Assembly: GCF_017876775.1 (NCBI RefSeq)
Contig: NZ_JAGIOP010000001.1
Coordinates: 124,001 to 188,000, forward strand
Origin: Mycolicibacterium lutetiense
GTDB taxonomy: Bacteria > Actinomycetota > Actinomycetes > Mycobacteriales > Mycobacteriaceae
Length of the DNA stretch: 64,000 nt
Direction: 5' to 3'
A program made the position numbers and the translations under genes. Below, piece by piece: positions 27,308 through 34,575 of this stretch. The notes beneath the pieces are model-generated. The model was not told the DNA's origin. It did not search any database and worked only from the letters and a program-made list of their open reading frames with translations. Position 1 is the stretch's first letter; every line of letters starts with the position of its first letter.

Positions 27308-27865
27308 GTGCGCGCGGTGGCTGGGCTGTTGGCGGTGTGTGGCGTCTTCCTCTGGGGCCTGGTCCTGTCCGGATTCTTGTTGTCCGACTACTACCGGTTA
27401 CGTCCGTTTCTGTTCCATCCGGTGATCTTCGGCGTCGTAGGCAGCATGGCGCTGGCGGCGGCACTCGGCCTGGTCATTCGAAATCAGGTGCTGAAGTGGT
27501 CGGCCGTCGTTCTGGTGGTCCTGGCAGGCCTGGGATGGGGCGGCATCGTGGTGTTTGCGTTGTTGGTTGCCGGCGGGCACGAGAGCGAGGAGAGACGCCT
27601 CCCGTCACCTGACGGCGGCATGGAACTGGTCGTGTTCACCGGCGGCGGGTTCACGATCGACCCGATCGCGACAGTGCGGGTGTACACCAACAACGGTCTG
27701 CTGTCGCGGGAGAGCTATCTGGGTTGCTTCAACGGCAAACGTGACGGGCTCAAAGAAGTCGAATGGACGGGTCCGCGGACGGTCCGGATCGGACGGTGGA
27801 GCGGCGGGACGACCACCATCACGCTGGACGACGGCGGGCGACCGGACCAAACGACCAGTTGTTGA
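27308..27865 (+). CDS. Hypothetical membrane protein, three TM segments
   Basis: The 185 residues start at GTG 27308. Three hydrophobic segments are visible (AGLLAVCGVFLWGLVLSGFLL, FGVVGSMALAAALGLVI and WSAVVLVVLAGLGWGGIVVFALLVAG), followed by a ~85-residue soluble domain with RRLPSPDGGMELVVFTGGGF and a beta-rich ending GTTTITLDDGG. The soluble part has two cysteines (GCFNGK and the C-terminal SC). I do not recognise the family. It is not coupled to its neighbours. Confidence 0.72.
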   Translation: MRAVAGLLAVCGVFLWGLVLSGFLLSDYYRLRPFLFHPVIFGVVGSMALAAALGLVIRNQVLKWSAVVLVVLAGLGWGGIVVFALLVAGGHESEERRLPSPDGGMELVVFTGGGFTIDPIATVRVYTNNGLLSRESYLGCFNGKRDGLKEVEWTGPRTVRIGRWSGGTTTITLDDGGRPDQTTSC

Positions 27866-27934
27866 CCCGCGATGAGTTTTCCGCGCGGAGGTGGTCAGAC
27901 CTAGCGACTGTCCATTCCGTGAAGGAGAAATATC

Positions 27935-28708
27935 GTGGTTACTCGTCAGAGCGCCCCGCTGGGCGCCCCCAACTGGATCGACCTGGCCACGTCCGACCTT
28001 GAGCGCGCCCAGCAGTTCTACGGTGCAGTGTTTGGTTGGACGTTCGAAACCGGCGGCCCCGAGTACGGCGGCTACGTCACCGCGGCCGTCGACGGCCAGG
28101 TGGTGGCCGGGTTGATGACCAATGACCCACAGTGGAACGCACCCGATGCCTGGACCACCTATCTGCACACCGCCGATGCCGACGCCACGGTGGCGGCGAC
28201 CATTGCGGCCGGCGGGAGCAACTGCGGTGGCGTGATGGACATCCCGGCGAAGGGCCGGATGGCGATGATGACCGATACTGCGAACGGATTCTTCGGTATC
28301 TGGCAGCCGGGCGGGCATGAGGGTTTCGCGGTGTTCAACGAGGCGGGTGCGCCGGTGTACCACCAGCTGACCACCAGCGACTACGCCAAGGCGTTGGACT
28401 TCTACCGGACGGTGTTCGGCTGGACCACCCAGAAAGTGTCGGATACTGACGAATTCCGGTACAGCACAGCATCATTCGATGGAGCGGAATTGGTCGGCGT
28501 GATGGACGGATCCGCGTTCATCCCCGAGGGGGCACCGTCGGACTGGGCGACGTTCTTCGGAGCCGACGATGTGGACAAGACCATCGAGGTGATCGTCGCC
28601 AATGGCGGCTCGGTGGTGCGCCCGGCTGAGGACACTCCGTACGGGCGGTTGGCCGCGGTGACCGATCCGACCGGCGCCGGTTTCAACCTGTCGTCGCTGC
28701 AGGGCTGA
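27935..28708 (+). CDS. Two-domain VOC (glyoxalase-fold) protein
   Basis: This 257-residue protein has two vicinal-oxygen-chelate repeats: GAPNWIDLATSDLERAQQFY...VFGWTFE (residues ~8-120) and PVYHQLTTSDYAKALDFYRTVFGWTTQ (~135-257). Such double VOC proteins in actinobacteria are annotated as glyoxalase/bleomycin-resistance-like, and most have no proven substrate. AAGGAG lies before the ATG. The second repeat ends GRLAAVTDPTGAGFNLSS, the usual terminal strand with the metal-ligand position. Confidence 0.82.
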   Translation: MVTRQSAPLGAPNWIDLATSDLERAQQFYGAVFGWTFETGGPEYGGYVTAAVDGQVVAGLMTNDPQWNAPDAWTTYLHTADADATVAATIAAGGSNCGGVMDIPAKGRMAMMTDTANGFFGIWQPGGHEGFAVFNEAGAPVYHQLTTSDYAKALDFYRTVFGWTTQKVSDTDEFRYSTASFDGAELVGVMDGSAFIPEGAPSDWATFFGADDVDKTIEVIVANGGSVVRPAEDTPYGRLAAVTDPTGAGFNLSSLQG

Positions 28709-28761
28709 GGGCGCGGTCGGCTACGCGGTCCTACCTGGATTCGGGGCGGACCGCGGCCGGT

Positions 28762-28784
28762 CAGCGTCGGCACAGCCGGCGCTG
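28762..28784 (+). terminator. Hairpin after the VOC gene
   Basis: CAGCGTCGGC (28762-28771) pairs with GCCGGCGCTG (28775-28784) with one G-U pair and an ACA loop, followed by the T-rich TGTGTTT. This looks like an intrinsic terminator for the VOC gene. Confidence 0.5.
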
Positions 28785-28812
28785 TGTGTTTAGCCCGTCT
28801 CATCACGATTCT

Positions 28813-28846
28813 GAGCTGGGATTTTCCGGCGACATTATCTCAGCTC
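28813..28846. promoter_or_regulatory. Widely spaced inverted repeat upstream of the nitrile hydratase-like operon
   Basis: GAGCTG (28813-28818) and CAGCTC (28841-28846) form a 6-base inverted repeat around a 22-base AT-rich centre, about 100 bases before the first gene. It could be an operator or an mRNA stem. No protein partner is evident nearby. Confidence 0.25.
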
Positions 28847-28948
28847 CCGATTCCGGCAAACATGGTCCTGATCGGGTCTAGCGTGAGTTGCACCAGAGAA
28901 TTCCGCGCCGTGGGCAGTGCCCGCGGCAGAGAAGGGAGTGGTCGCGCT

Positions 28949-29779
28949 ATGGAAACAGCTGCCGAGCGCACACAGCGGCTCGCACTCATCTCCAGGCTGA
29001 AGACGACGTTCCAGGAAGACCCGGAATGGCCGATGCCGGACCAGGTCACCAGTGAACACTTCTGGGCCTACATGAAGACCTCGCACGATGTCGGCGGTGA
29101 ACTGGACTTCCCGAAGGTCTATGAGAACAAGGAGGAGGAGCACTGGGAGCTGATGACCTATGTGCTCTGCGAAGTCCTTGGGTGGCAGGGGATCTGGGTT
29201 TCCGAGGAACGGCGTCGGCTGGCCAACGTCGACGTCGGGCGGCCCATCTACCTGGGGCTTCCCTACTACTGCCGTTGGCTGTGGTCGGTGGGTCGGTTGT
29301 TGATCGAGAAGAAGCACATCTCCTGGGGTGATCTGACCGACCGCCTGGCAGAGGTGCAGGCGCGCCAGCCGACGGGCACACATCTCGATGCCCAGCCGAA
29401 GTTCGAGGGTGACGGCGCGGATGTCGTCCGCAACAAGCACCACATCGAGGCCAAAGGCATCGGTGATCCGCAGGTTTTTGCCGGCAAGGCCGATCCGGCG
29501 AAGTTCAAGGTCGGGGATCCGGTGGTCGTGCGGGATCTGCCGGCGATGTTCTACACCCGCACCCCGGAGTATGTGCGCGGTGCCACCGGAGTGATCGCGG
29601 AGTGTGCCTACGAAAGTCCCGCCCCGGAAGACGAGACCTGGAACATCGAGGACGCCAAGCCGGAGTGGTTCTACATCGTGCGTTTCAAGCAGACCGAGTT
29701 GTGGGGGGAGTCCTACACCGGTCCTGCGAACGACACCCTCCAGACGGAAATCCCCGAGCGCTGGCTAGCGCCGGCCTGA
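28949..29779 (+). CDS. Nitrile hydratase beta-like subunit (SCNase alpha+beta type)
   Basis: ATG 28949, preceded by GAAGGGAG, gives 276 residues. The N-terminal half has HDVGGELDFPKVYENKEEEHWE, similar to the HDxGG start of nitrile hydratase beta subunits, and YYCRWLWSVGRLLIEKKHISW. The C-terminal half is the SH3-like domain: FKVGDPVVVRDLPAMFYTRTPEYVRGATGVI, FYIVRFKQTELWGE and PERWLAPA. In thiocyanate hydrolase these two halves are separate proteins; here they are fused, as in nitrile hydratase. It precedes the catalytic subunit by 44 bases. Confidence 0.8.
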   Translation: METAAERTQRLALISRLKTTFQEDPEWPMPDQVTSEHFWAYMKTSHDVGGELDFPKVYENKEEEHWELMTYVLCEVLGWQGIWVSEERRRLANVDVGRPIYLGLPYYCRWLWSVGRLLIEKKHISWGDLTDRLAEVQARQPTGTHLDAQPKFEGDGADVVRNKHHIEAKGIGDPQVFAGKADPAKFKVGDPVVVRDLPAMFYTRTPEYVRGATGVIAECAYESPAPEDETWNIEDAKPEWFYIVRFKQTELWGESYTGPANDTLQTEIPERWLAPA

Positions 29780-29823
29780 CCGTATCTGCCAACCGACATA
29801 CCCGGAGACGATAGGAACTGCTT

Positions 29824-30549
29824 ATGTCCGCACATGGGCACGATCACGACCACGCCCGCACCGTCAAACCGATGGTCGACGAGATCACCGAATTCGAGGT
29901 CCTCGAGATCGCCCTGCGTGAGTTGTGTATCGAAAAAGGCTTGTTCACCGCCGCGCAGCATCGCCACTTCACCGAGTTCGCCGAGCACATCGGTACTACG
30001 CCGGCTGCCCGGCTGGTTGCCAAGTCCTGGTTGGACCCGAAGTTCAAGGCGCTGGCGCTGAGCGACCCGATCGCGGCTTGCAAGGAGGTCGGTGTCGACT
30101 GGCTCGAACCCACCGGGTTCGGTACGCCGAGTGACTTCGTGGCCTTCAAGATCCTGGAAGACACCCCGACGGTCCATCACGTCATCGTCTGTGCACTCTG
30201 CTCCTGCTACCCGCGGCCGATTCTCGGCAACTCGCCGGAGTGGTACCGGACCCCGAACTATCGGCGTCGTATTGTGCGCTGGCCCCGGCAGGTGCTGTCC
30301 GAGTTCGGCCTCGAACTGCCCGAGGGCGTCGAGGTGCGGGTGGAGGATTCCAACCAGAAGCATCGCTTCATGGTGATGCCGGTGCGACCGGAGGGCACCG
30401 AGGGCTGGACCGAGGACCAGTTGGTCGAGATCCTCACCAGGGACTCGCTGATCGGCGTTGCCCTGCCCAAGGCTGGAGTGACCACCAACGTCATCACCAA
30501 GGCCCGGCCGGCGAACAATCCGATCGCCGCTGCCGGGGCCCCGTCGTGA
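29824..30549 (+). CDS. Nitrile hydratase alpha / thiocyanate hydrolase gamma-like catalytic subunit
   Basis: This 241-residue protein has the metal-binding motif VCALCSCYPRPILGNSPEWYR near residue 121, the claw-setting C-x-L-C-S-C of cobalt/iron nitrile hydratases. The middle cysteine and serine-following cysteine are those oxidised to sulfinic and sulfenic forms. Tyr after the last Cys fits the cobalt type (CSCY rather than CSCT). Arg in YPRP where nitrile hydratases have Trp (YPWP) and the ~240-residue length point toward thiocyanate hydrolase gamma or a related branch. The His-rich N-terminus MSAHGHDHDHARTV may help metal loading. Confidence 0.85.
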   Translation: MSAHGHDHDHARTVKPMVDEITEFEVLEIALRELCIEKGLFTAAQHRHFTEFAEHIGTTPAARLVAKSWLDPKFKALALSDPIAACKEVGVDWLEPTGFGTPSDFVAFKILEDTPTVHHVIVCALCSCYPRPILGNSPEWYRTPNYRRRIVRWPRQVLSEFGLELPEGVEVRVEDSNQKHRFMVMPVRPEGTEGWTEDQLVEILTRDSLIGVALPKAGVTTNVITKARPANNPIAAAGAPS

Positions 30550-30935
30550 GTGCTGCCCTGGAAGATCCCTCTCCCGAGGGGATGATGAACAAGCCCATCG
30601 AGATTCTTGAGGAGATCAGCGGGAGCAACCAGGCCTGGCCGGCGATGGCGGCCAAATATGGTGTGGAGAACCCGCTCCCGCCGTGGAAGACCAGCCTCGA
30701 CGCGTTGTGCGATGCGCTCGACACTGCCTCGTGCGAAGTCGAAGACCTGGACTTCACCTTCAAGGACCGGCGCGACGAGGAAGACGAACTGTCAGCGACC
30801 CGGTATCGGAACCTTCCGTACCCGGAGAACCAGCTCGTCTCGCTGGCACATTCGCTGCTCGCCCGCGGCGTGATCGACGAAGCCGATCTGCGGCAACGGT
30901 TAGCCGATATTCGCGCCCGACTGGAAGCCGAATAG
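30546..30935 (+). CDS. Nitrile hydratase accessory/maturation protein (beta N-domain-like)
   Basis: GTG 30546 overlaps the catalytic subunit stop (GTGA); 129 residues. Internal motifs WPAMAAKYGVENPLPPWKTSLDALCDALD and YPENQLVSLAHSLLARGVIDEADLRQRL resemble the N-terminal domain of nitrile hydratase beta, as do the P14K/P15K metal-loading chaperones encoded after nitrile hydratase and thiocyanate hydrolase genes. It could instead be a separate structural subunit like SCNase alpha. Being last and translationally coupled favours the chaperone. Confidence 0.72.
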   Translation: MSAALEDPSPEGMMNKPIEILEEISGSNQAWPAMAAKYGVENPLPPWKTSLDALCDALDTASCEVEDLDFTFKDRRDEEDELSATRYRNLPYPENQLVSLAHSLLARGVIDEADLRQRLADIRARLEAE

Positions 30936-30949
30936 CCACATCGGCGAAT

Positions 30950-31393
30950 TCAGCGCGACTGGCTGAGCGCGAAGTCGGCGAAGTCGAAGCCGGGCACCAC
31001 CACGCAACTGACCAGGGCGGGTTCGTCGTCGCGAGGTTTGGCGCGCTGCCAGTGGCCGGGCGGTACGAGTAGCTGGGGTTGCTGGCGGGAAGTGATATCC
31101 GGACCCAGCAGGTGTGTTGTCGCGGTGTCTCGTTCCGCGCCGATCTCCAGGACCAACGGGCTGCCCCGGTGGTGGAACCAGAGTTCGGCACTGCGGACGG
31201 TGTGCCAGGCCGACTGTTGGCCGGGCATCAGCAGGAACAGGATCGCGGTGCCTGCGCTGCGTGGTCCGGCGTAGCCGGGCGGCAGCGACGACTGCGTCAC
31301 CGTCAGTTCGCTGCGCCACGTTTCTCGGTACCACCCGCCCTCGGGGTGCGGGGCGAGGTCGAGTTGTTCGGCCCAGTCGGGAAGTTCGGTCAC
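30950..31393 (-). CDS. Cupin-5 (DUF985) family protein
   Basis: This is a 147-residue cupin with LDLAPHPEGGWYRETWRSE at the N-terminus (the family hallmark HPEGGWY), FLLMPGQQSAWHTVRSAELWFHHRG, and PPGHWQRAKP. It binds sugars or metals in structural studies of relatives, but a reaction is not known. I chose GTG 31393 (VTELPDWAEQL); a longer form from ATG 31414 would overlap the start codon of the divergent gene by two bases. Stop is 14 bases from the convergent nitrile hydratase accessory gene. Confidence 0.78.
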   Translation of the reverse strand: MTELPDWAEQLDLAPHPEGGWYRETWRSELTVTQSSLPPGYAGPRSAGTAILFLLMPGQQSAWHTVRSAELWFHHRGSPLVLEIGAERDTATTHLLGPDITSRQQPQLLVPPGHWQRAKPRDDEPALVSCVVVPGFDFADFALSQSR

Positions 31394-31399
31394 ACCCGA

Positions 31400-31405
31400 T
31401 AGTCT
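31400..31405 (+). promoter_or_regulatory. -10 box for the divergent membrane protein gene
   Basis: TAGTCT is seven bases before ATG 31413 and lies inside the 5' end of the longer reading of the cupin gene, giving a probable leaderless start. Confidence 0.35.
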
Positions 31406-31412
31406 CGTCGGC

Positions 31413-31868
31413 ATGGTTCGTCTGCGTCCAGGGTGGCTGGTGGCCCCGGGGTGGCTAATGGCCCTGTGTGCTGCGGTCCTGGTGGTGGGCGCCTGGCTGC
31501 CGTGGCTGACCACCAGCGCCCACGGTGGCGGCCGGGCCAATGCGATCGGCGGGGCGGTGGGAAGCATCGTGCCGCCCCGTGGTTTCGGCGCCGGGCAGCT
31601 GATCGTCTTGTTGGGCGCCGGGCTGATCGTGGCCGGTGCGATGGCCGGGCGCGGGTTGTCGCAGCGTTGGGCTTCGGCTGCGGGGCTGCTGATTTCGCTG
31701 GCCGTGGTGGCGCTGACGGTGTGGTACTACACGCTGAACGTCAAGGGGCTGGTCGCCGCGGGTTACGGGCTGTATGTCGGCGGTGCCATGGCGGTGCTGG
31801 CCGGCTTGTGTTCGGTGTGGTCGCTGTTGTCGACGTTTGGTCCGACGAGCGCTCGCGGAAGAGTATGA
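31413..31868 (+). CDS. Hypothetical four-TM membrane protein
   Basis: This protein has 151 residues. Hydrophobic segments: MALCAAVLVVGAWLPWL, AGQLIVLLGAGLIVAGAMAG, ASAAGLLISLAVVALTVWYY and GLYVGGAMAVLAGLCSVWSLL. The WLPWLTTSAHGGG loop after TM1 is typical of small actinobacterial membrane proteins with no known role. It is followed after eight bases by a GNAT gene in the same direction, so the two may be cotranscribed. Confidence 0.75.
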   Translation: MVRLRPGWLVAPGWLMALCAAVLVVGAWLPWLTTSAHGGGRANAIGGAVGSIVPPRGFGAGQLIVLLGAGLIVAGAMAGRGLSQRWASAAGLLISLAVVALTVWYYTLNVKGLVAAGYGLYVGGAMAVLAGLCSVWSLLSTFGPTSARGRV

Positions 31869-31876
31869 GATAGCGC

Positions 31877-32470
31877 ATGAGCGAATTCGTCACGCCGGTG
31901 ACATTGACCGGGCAGCGTTGGGTGACGCTGGAGCCGTTGACGATGGGCCACATCGCTGAGATCGACGCCGCCGCCGCGGACGGTGAGTTGGGTTCGCTCT
32001 GGTACACGATGACGCCACGGCCCGGCGGTGCCGCCGAGTGGGTACAGCGCATATTCGAGCTGCGAGCTGCCGATCACGGCGTGACCTTCGTGGTGCGCAA
32101 TCTCGAGGGCAGGCTGGTGGGGTCTTCCAGCTACCTGCATGTCGACGGGCCCAACCGGCGGCTGGAGATCGGGCATACCTGGTACACGGCTGCAGCCCGG
32201 CGCACCGGCATCAACGCCGAGACCAAACTGCTGATGCTCGGCCACGCCTTCGATGAGTTGAATTGTGTGGCAGTCGAATTCCGGACCCATTTCTTCAACT
32301 TCGCCAGCCGTGCGGCGATCGAACGGCTCGGTGCCAAGCTCGACGGGATACTGCGCAGCCAACAGTTGCTGCCGGACGGATCCCGTCGTGACACGGTCGT
32401 CTACTCGATCCTGGACATCGAATGGCCCGCTGCGCGCAATAACCTGAGGTTCCGGCTGGATCGCTGGTAG
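31877..32470 (+). CDS. GNAT-family acetyltransferase (RimJ/RimL-like)
   Basis: This is a 197-residue N-acetyltransferase. WVTLEPLTMGHIAEID is the usual RimJ/RimL start; FVVRNLEGRLVGSSSYLHVDGPNRRLEIGHTWYTAAARRTGINAETKLLMLGHAFDELNCVAVEF covers the core with the acetyl-CoA-binding segment ARRTGINAETK; then FRTHFFNFASRAAIERLGAKLDGILR. Target protein or small molecule is unknown. Confidence 0.82.
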   Translation: MSEFVTPVTLTGQRWVTLEPLTMGHIAEIDAAAADGELGSLWYTMTPRPGGAAEWVQRIFELRAADHGVTFVVRNLEGRLVGSSSYLHVDGPNRRLEIGHTWYTAAARRTGINAETKLLMLGHAFDELNCVAVEFRTHFFNFASRAAIERLGAKLDGILRSQQLLPDGSRRDTVVYSILDIEWPAARNNLRFRLDRW

Positions 32471-32550
32471 GCGGCCTGCCGGCTGCTGAACGAAACCCTG
32501 CATGACTGGGCATTCTTATTGGCCGGCGGGTTCACCTGTGTCGTTTTGAC

Positions 32551-33087
32551 CTAGAACTGGAGGCGGAAGTTGTTGGAAGCAATAGCGCTTTCGACACGTC
32601 GGATTGTCCGGTGCGCCATGTCTGTTGAGGTGTCAAGAACGTGCGGCTCGTAGTCACCTAGGGATGCGAATTGGTCCCACATCGTGACAATCGGCTGCTC
32701 GTCGACAAGTGCGTCAGGTTCGGTTCGAGCCTGGGCTCGCGCAAGGGTGGTGTCGCGGCTCGGCCGCAGTACGACGTAGTGGATGGTGATGTCAGGCGGG
32801 TGACTGTGAAAGTGATCGAGCATCCACGGCCCCACGATGCCGTCCAGCACGGTGGTGAATCCACCTGCCGCATAGGTGAAGGCAGCTCGTGCGATAACTT
32901 CCATCACGGTCTGATTCTGGGCGGCAGATGCAGGCTCGTATGGTGGGATCGCTCCGGCGACGATGTAGTGCCAGAAGTCATCGGTGTGCAGGTGCACTCC
33001 CCGGTCGAAGCCTCGGGCGAGTGCGGCAGCAATGGTGCTTTTCCCTGCTCCGGGTGGGCCCGTCAGAATGATCACGGTTCCGCTCAT
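32551..33087 (-). CDS. P-loop nucleotide kinase-like protein
   Basis: The protein has 178 residues; VIILTGPPGAGKSTIAAALARG is a Walker A motif at residues 10-17. The later segments HTDDFWHYI, FTTVLDGIVGPWMLDHF and IHYVVLRPSRDTTLARAQ follow the pattern of AAA-33/zeta-toxin-like and gluconate-kinase-like small kinases. No antitoxin lies beside it. Base composition and codon use look less GC-biased than in neighbours (for example TTGTTGGAAGC AATAGCG near its end), so horizontal acquisition is possible. Confidence 0.75.
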   Translation of the reverse strand: MSGTVIILTGPPGAGKSTIAAALARGFDRGVHLHTDDFWHYIVAGAIPPYEPASAAQNQTVMEVIARAAFTYAAGGFTTVLDGIVGPWMLDHFHSHPPDITIHYVVLRPSRDTTLARAQARTEPDALVDEQPIVTMWDQFASLGDYEPHVLDTSTDMAHRTIRRVESAIASNNFRLQF

Positions 33088-33241
33088 CTGAAAACCCGTC
33101 GTTGTATTCCGTGCTCGGTCAGCTGGCCACTCTTCTTCGAGTCGGATGACTCTGTCAACTGGAATTCATTTCCGGGTGGGGACGTGCGTGTCCCCTTCGA
33201 CACCGGCAGATTTCGGTTGCGCGATGGGGGAGAGTCTTTAG

Positions 33242-33247
33242 TAGGGT
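33242..33247 (+). promoter_or_regulatory. -10 box of the MFS leader transcript
   Basis: TAGGGT lies six bases before ATG 33254 of a 21-codon leader ORF, with TTGCGC at 33217-33222 as a possible -35 (19-base spacer). The leader would be translated from a leaderless mRNA. Confidence 0.45.
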
Positions 33248-33253
33248 GGCGGC

Positions 33254-33319
33254 ATGTCGAGCCCTGAAGCGCACAAGATGGGGGCTTTCGGTCACGCCGT
33301 CAGCCCCCTGAATCACTGA
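33254..33319 (+). CDS. Probable 21-residue leader peptide of the MFS pump gene
   Basis: The short ORF reads MSSPEAHKMGAFGHAVSPLN plus a final His, then TGA, and ends 83 bases before the pump gene. Its own reading frame contains the left and right arms of a perfect 7-base hairpin (GGGGGCT 33280-33286 and AGCCCCC 33302-33308), so a ribosome moving or stalling here would decide whether that stem forms. It fits the leader peptides of drug-inducible resistance genes that act by attenuation. No homologue was searched. Confidence 0.5.
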   Translation: MSSPEAHKMGAFGHAVSPLNH

Positions 33320-33350
33320 CTCTTCAGTTTTCTCCGCACCTATGGGGTGC
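33280..33350 (+). promoter_or_regulatory. Possible attenuator in the MFS leader
   Basis: Stem 1 is GGGGGCT/AGCCCCC (33280-33286/33302-33308); stem 2 is GCACC/GGTGC (33336-33340/33346-33350). CTCCG at 33332-33336 can also pair with CGGAG just before the pump ATG, which would hide the ribosome binding site. The mutually affecting stems and the embedded leader peptide suggest translational or transcriptional attenuation. Confidence 0.4.
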
Positions 33351-33402
33351 TGGCCGTGGTGACGAGACGCCTCCCGTTCGTTCTCTTACCTCGGAGTCCT
33401 CG

Positions 33403-34575
33403 ATGCCTCTTGCCCTATATCTTCTTGCCCTGGCTGTTTTCGCCATGGGTACCTCGGAATTCATGCTCGCCGGACTGGTTCCGGACATCGCCGTCAGCCT
33501 CGGCGTCACGGTCGGCGCCGCCGGCTTATTGACCTCAGCCTTTGCCGTGGGGATGGTCATCGGCGCACCGGTCATGGCGGTCCTCGCGCGGCGGTGGCCG
33601 GCGCGGGCCAGCCTGCTCGGCTGTGTGGCAGTTTTCGCGCTCTGCCATGTCGTCGGCGCGGTGACGACGAACTTCGCGGTCCTGTTCGGCACTCGCGTGA
33701 TCGCTGCGCTCGCCAACGCCGGGTTCTTGGCGGTGGCGCTCAGCACCGCCGCCACGCTGGTGGCGGCGGATCAGAAGGGCCGAGCGCTGTCGGTCCTGCT
33801 CGGTGGGACGACAGTGGCCACCATTGCGGGCGTGCCGGGCGGCGCAATGCTCGGTGCGCTGTTGGGCTGGCGGTCGGCGTTCTGGGCGATTGCATTGCTG
33901 TGCCTTCCCGCCGCAATCGGCATTCTGAAGGCGATACCCGGTGGTGATGAAGGGATTTCGGGTGGTGCCGCCGTTGGCCCGTCGTTGCGTCATGAGCTGG
34001 CGCAGCTCACGTCGCGAGCGCTGGGCGTTGCGATGCTGCTGGCCGCCTTGGTCAATGCCGGCACGTTCGCCACATTCACATTCCTGGCCCCCATCGTGAC
34101 CGATACTGCCGGCCTGCCAGAGCTGTGGGTCCCGGTGGTCCTGGTGCTGTTCGGGTCCGGGTCCTTCATCGGTGTCACCGTGGCCGGCCGGTACTCCGAC
34201 CACCGGCCCGGCTTCGTCATCGCCGTGGGTGGCCCGCTGCTGCTGATCGGGTGGGTTGCGTTGGTGGTACTGGCAGCCCATCCTGTGGCGCTACTGATTC
34301 TGGTGTTCGTCCAAGGGATGTCGGCCTTTGCCGTCGGAAGCACCCTCATCGCGCGGGTGCTCTACGCGGCTTCGGGCGCGCCGACCATGGGCGGTTCGTA
34401 CGCTACGGCCGCGCTCAACATCGGGGCCACCTGCGGTCCCGCGCTGGCCGCTGCGTCGCTCCCCGGGCCCGCAGGCAACCTCGGCCCGGTGTGGGTTGGC
34501 GTCGTGCTCACCGGGCTCGCACTGCCGGGGATGCTACTGATGGCAGCTAGACAACGGACACCGTGGCTCCGGTGA
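33403..34575 (+). CDS. MFS drug efflux transporter, Cmx/CmlR type
   Basis: This 390-residue 12-TM transporter starts MPLALYLLALAVFAMGTSEFMLAGLVPDIA, the characteristic N-terminus of Cmx/CmrA chloramphenicol exporters and related DHA1 pumps; LARRWPARASLLGC is the motif A loop. A CGGAGTCCTCG ribosome site precedes the ATG. Family members export chloramphenicol or other hydrophobic drugs by proton antiport; the drug here is inferred. Expression probably depends on the upstream leader ORF. The 3' end overlaps the convergent HxlR gene by 29 bases. Confidence 0.83.
   Translation: MPLALYLLALAVFAMGTSEFMLAGLVPDIAVSLGVTVGAAGLLTSAFAVGMVIGAPVMAVLARRWPARASLLGCVAVFALCHVVGAVTTNFAVLFGTRVIAALANAGFLAVALSTAATLVAADQKGRALSVLLGGTTVATIAGVPGGAMLGALLGWRSAFWAIALLCLPAAIGILKAIPGGDEGISGGAAVGPSLRHELAQLTSRALGVAMLLAALVNAGTFATFTFLAPIVTDTAGLPELWVPVVLVLFGSGSFIGVTVAGRYSDHRPGFVIAVGGPLLLIGWVALVVLAAHPVALLILVFVQGMSAFAVGSTLIARVLYAASGAPTMGGSYATAALNIGATCGPALAAASLPGPAGNLGPVWVGVVLTGLALPGMLLMAARQRTPWLR

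Noticed and set aside
27935..28708. Bleomycin-resistance determinant
   Set aside because: The double VOC fold is shared by many unrelated enzymes; nothing specific to bleomycin binding is visible.
28813..28846. Cobalamin or other riboswitch before the nitrile hydratase-like operon
   Set aside because: Only a single 6-base inverted repeat is present; no B12-box or other riboswitch core could be found.
32551..33087. Zeta-type toxin of a TA pair
   Set aside because: The P-loop kinase has no small antitoxin gene next to it and lacks other zeta hallmarks that I can identify.
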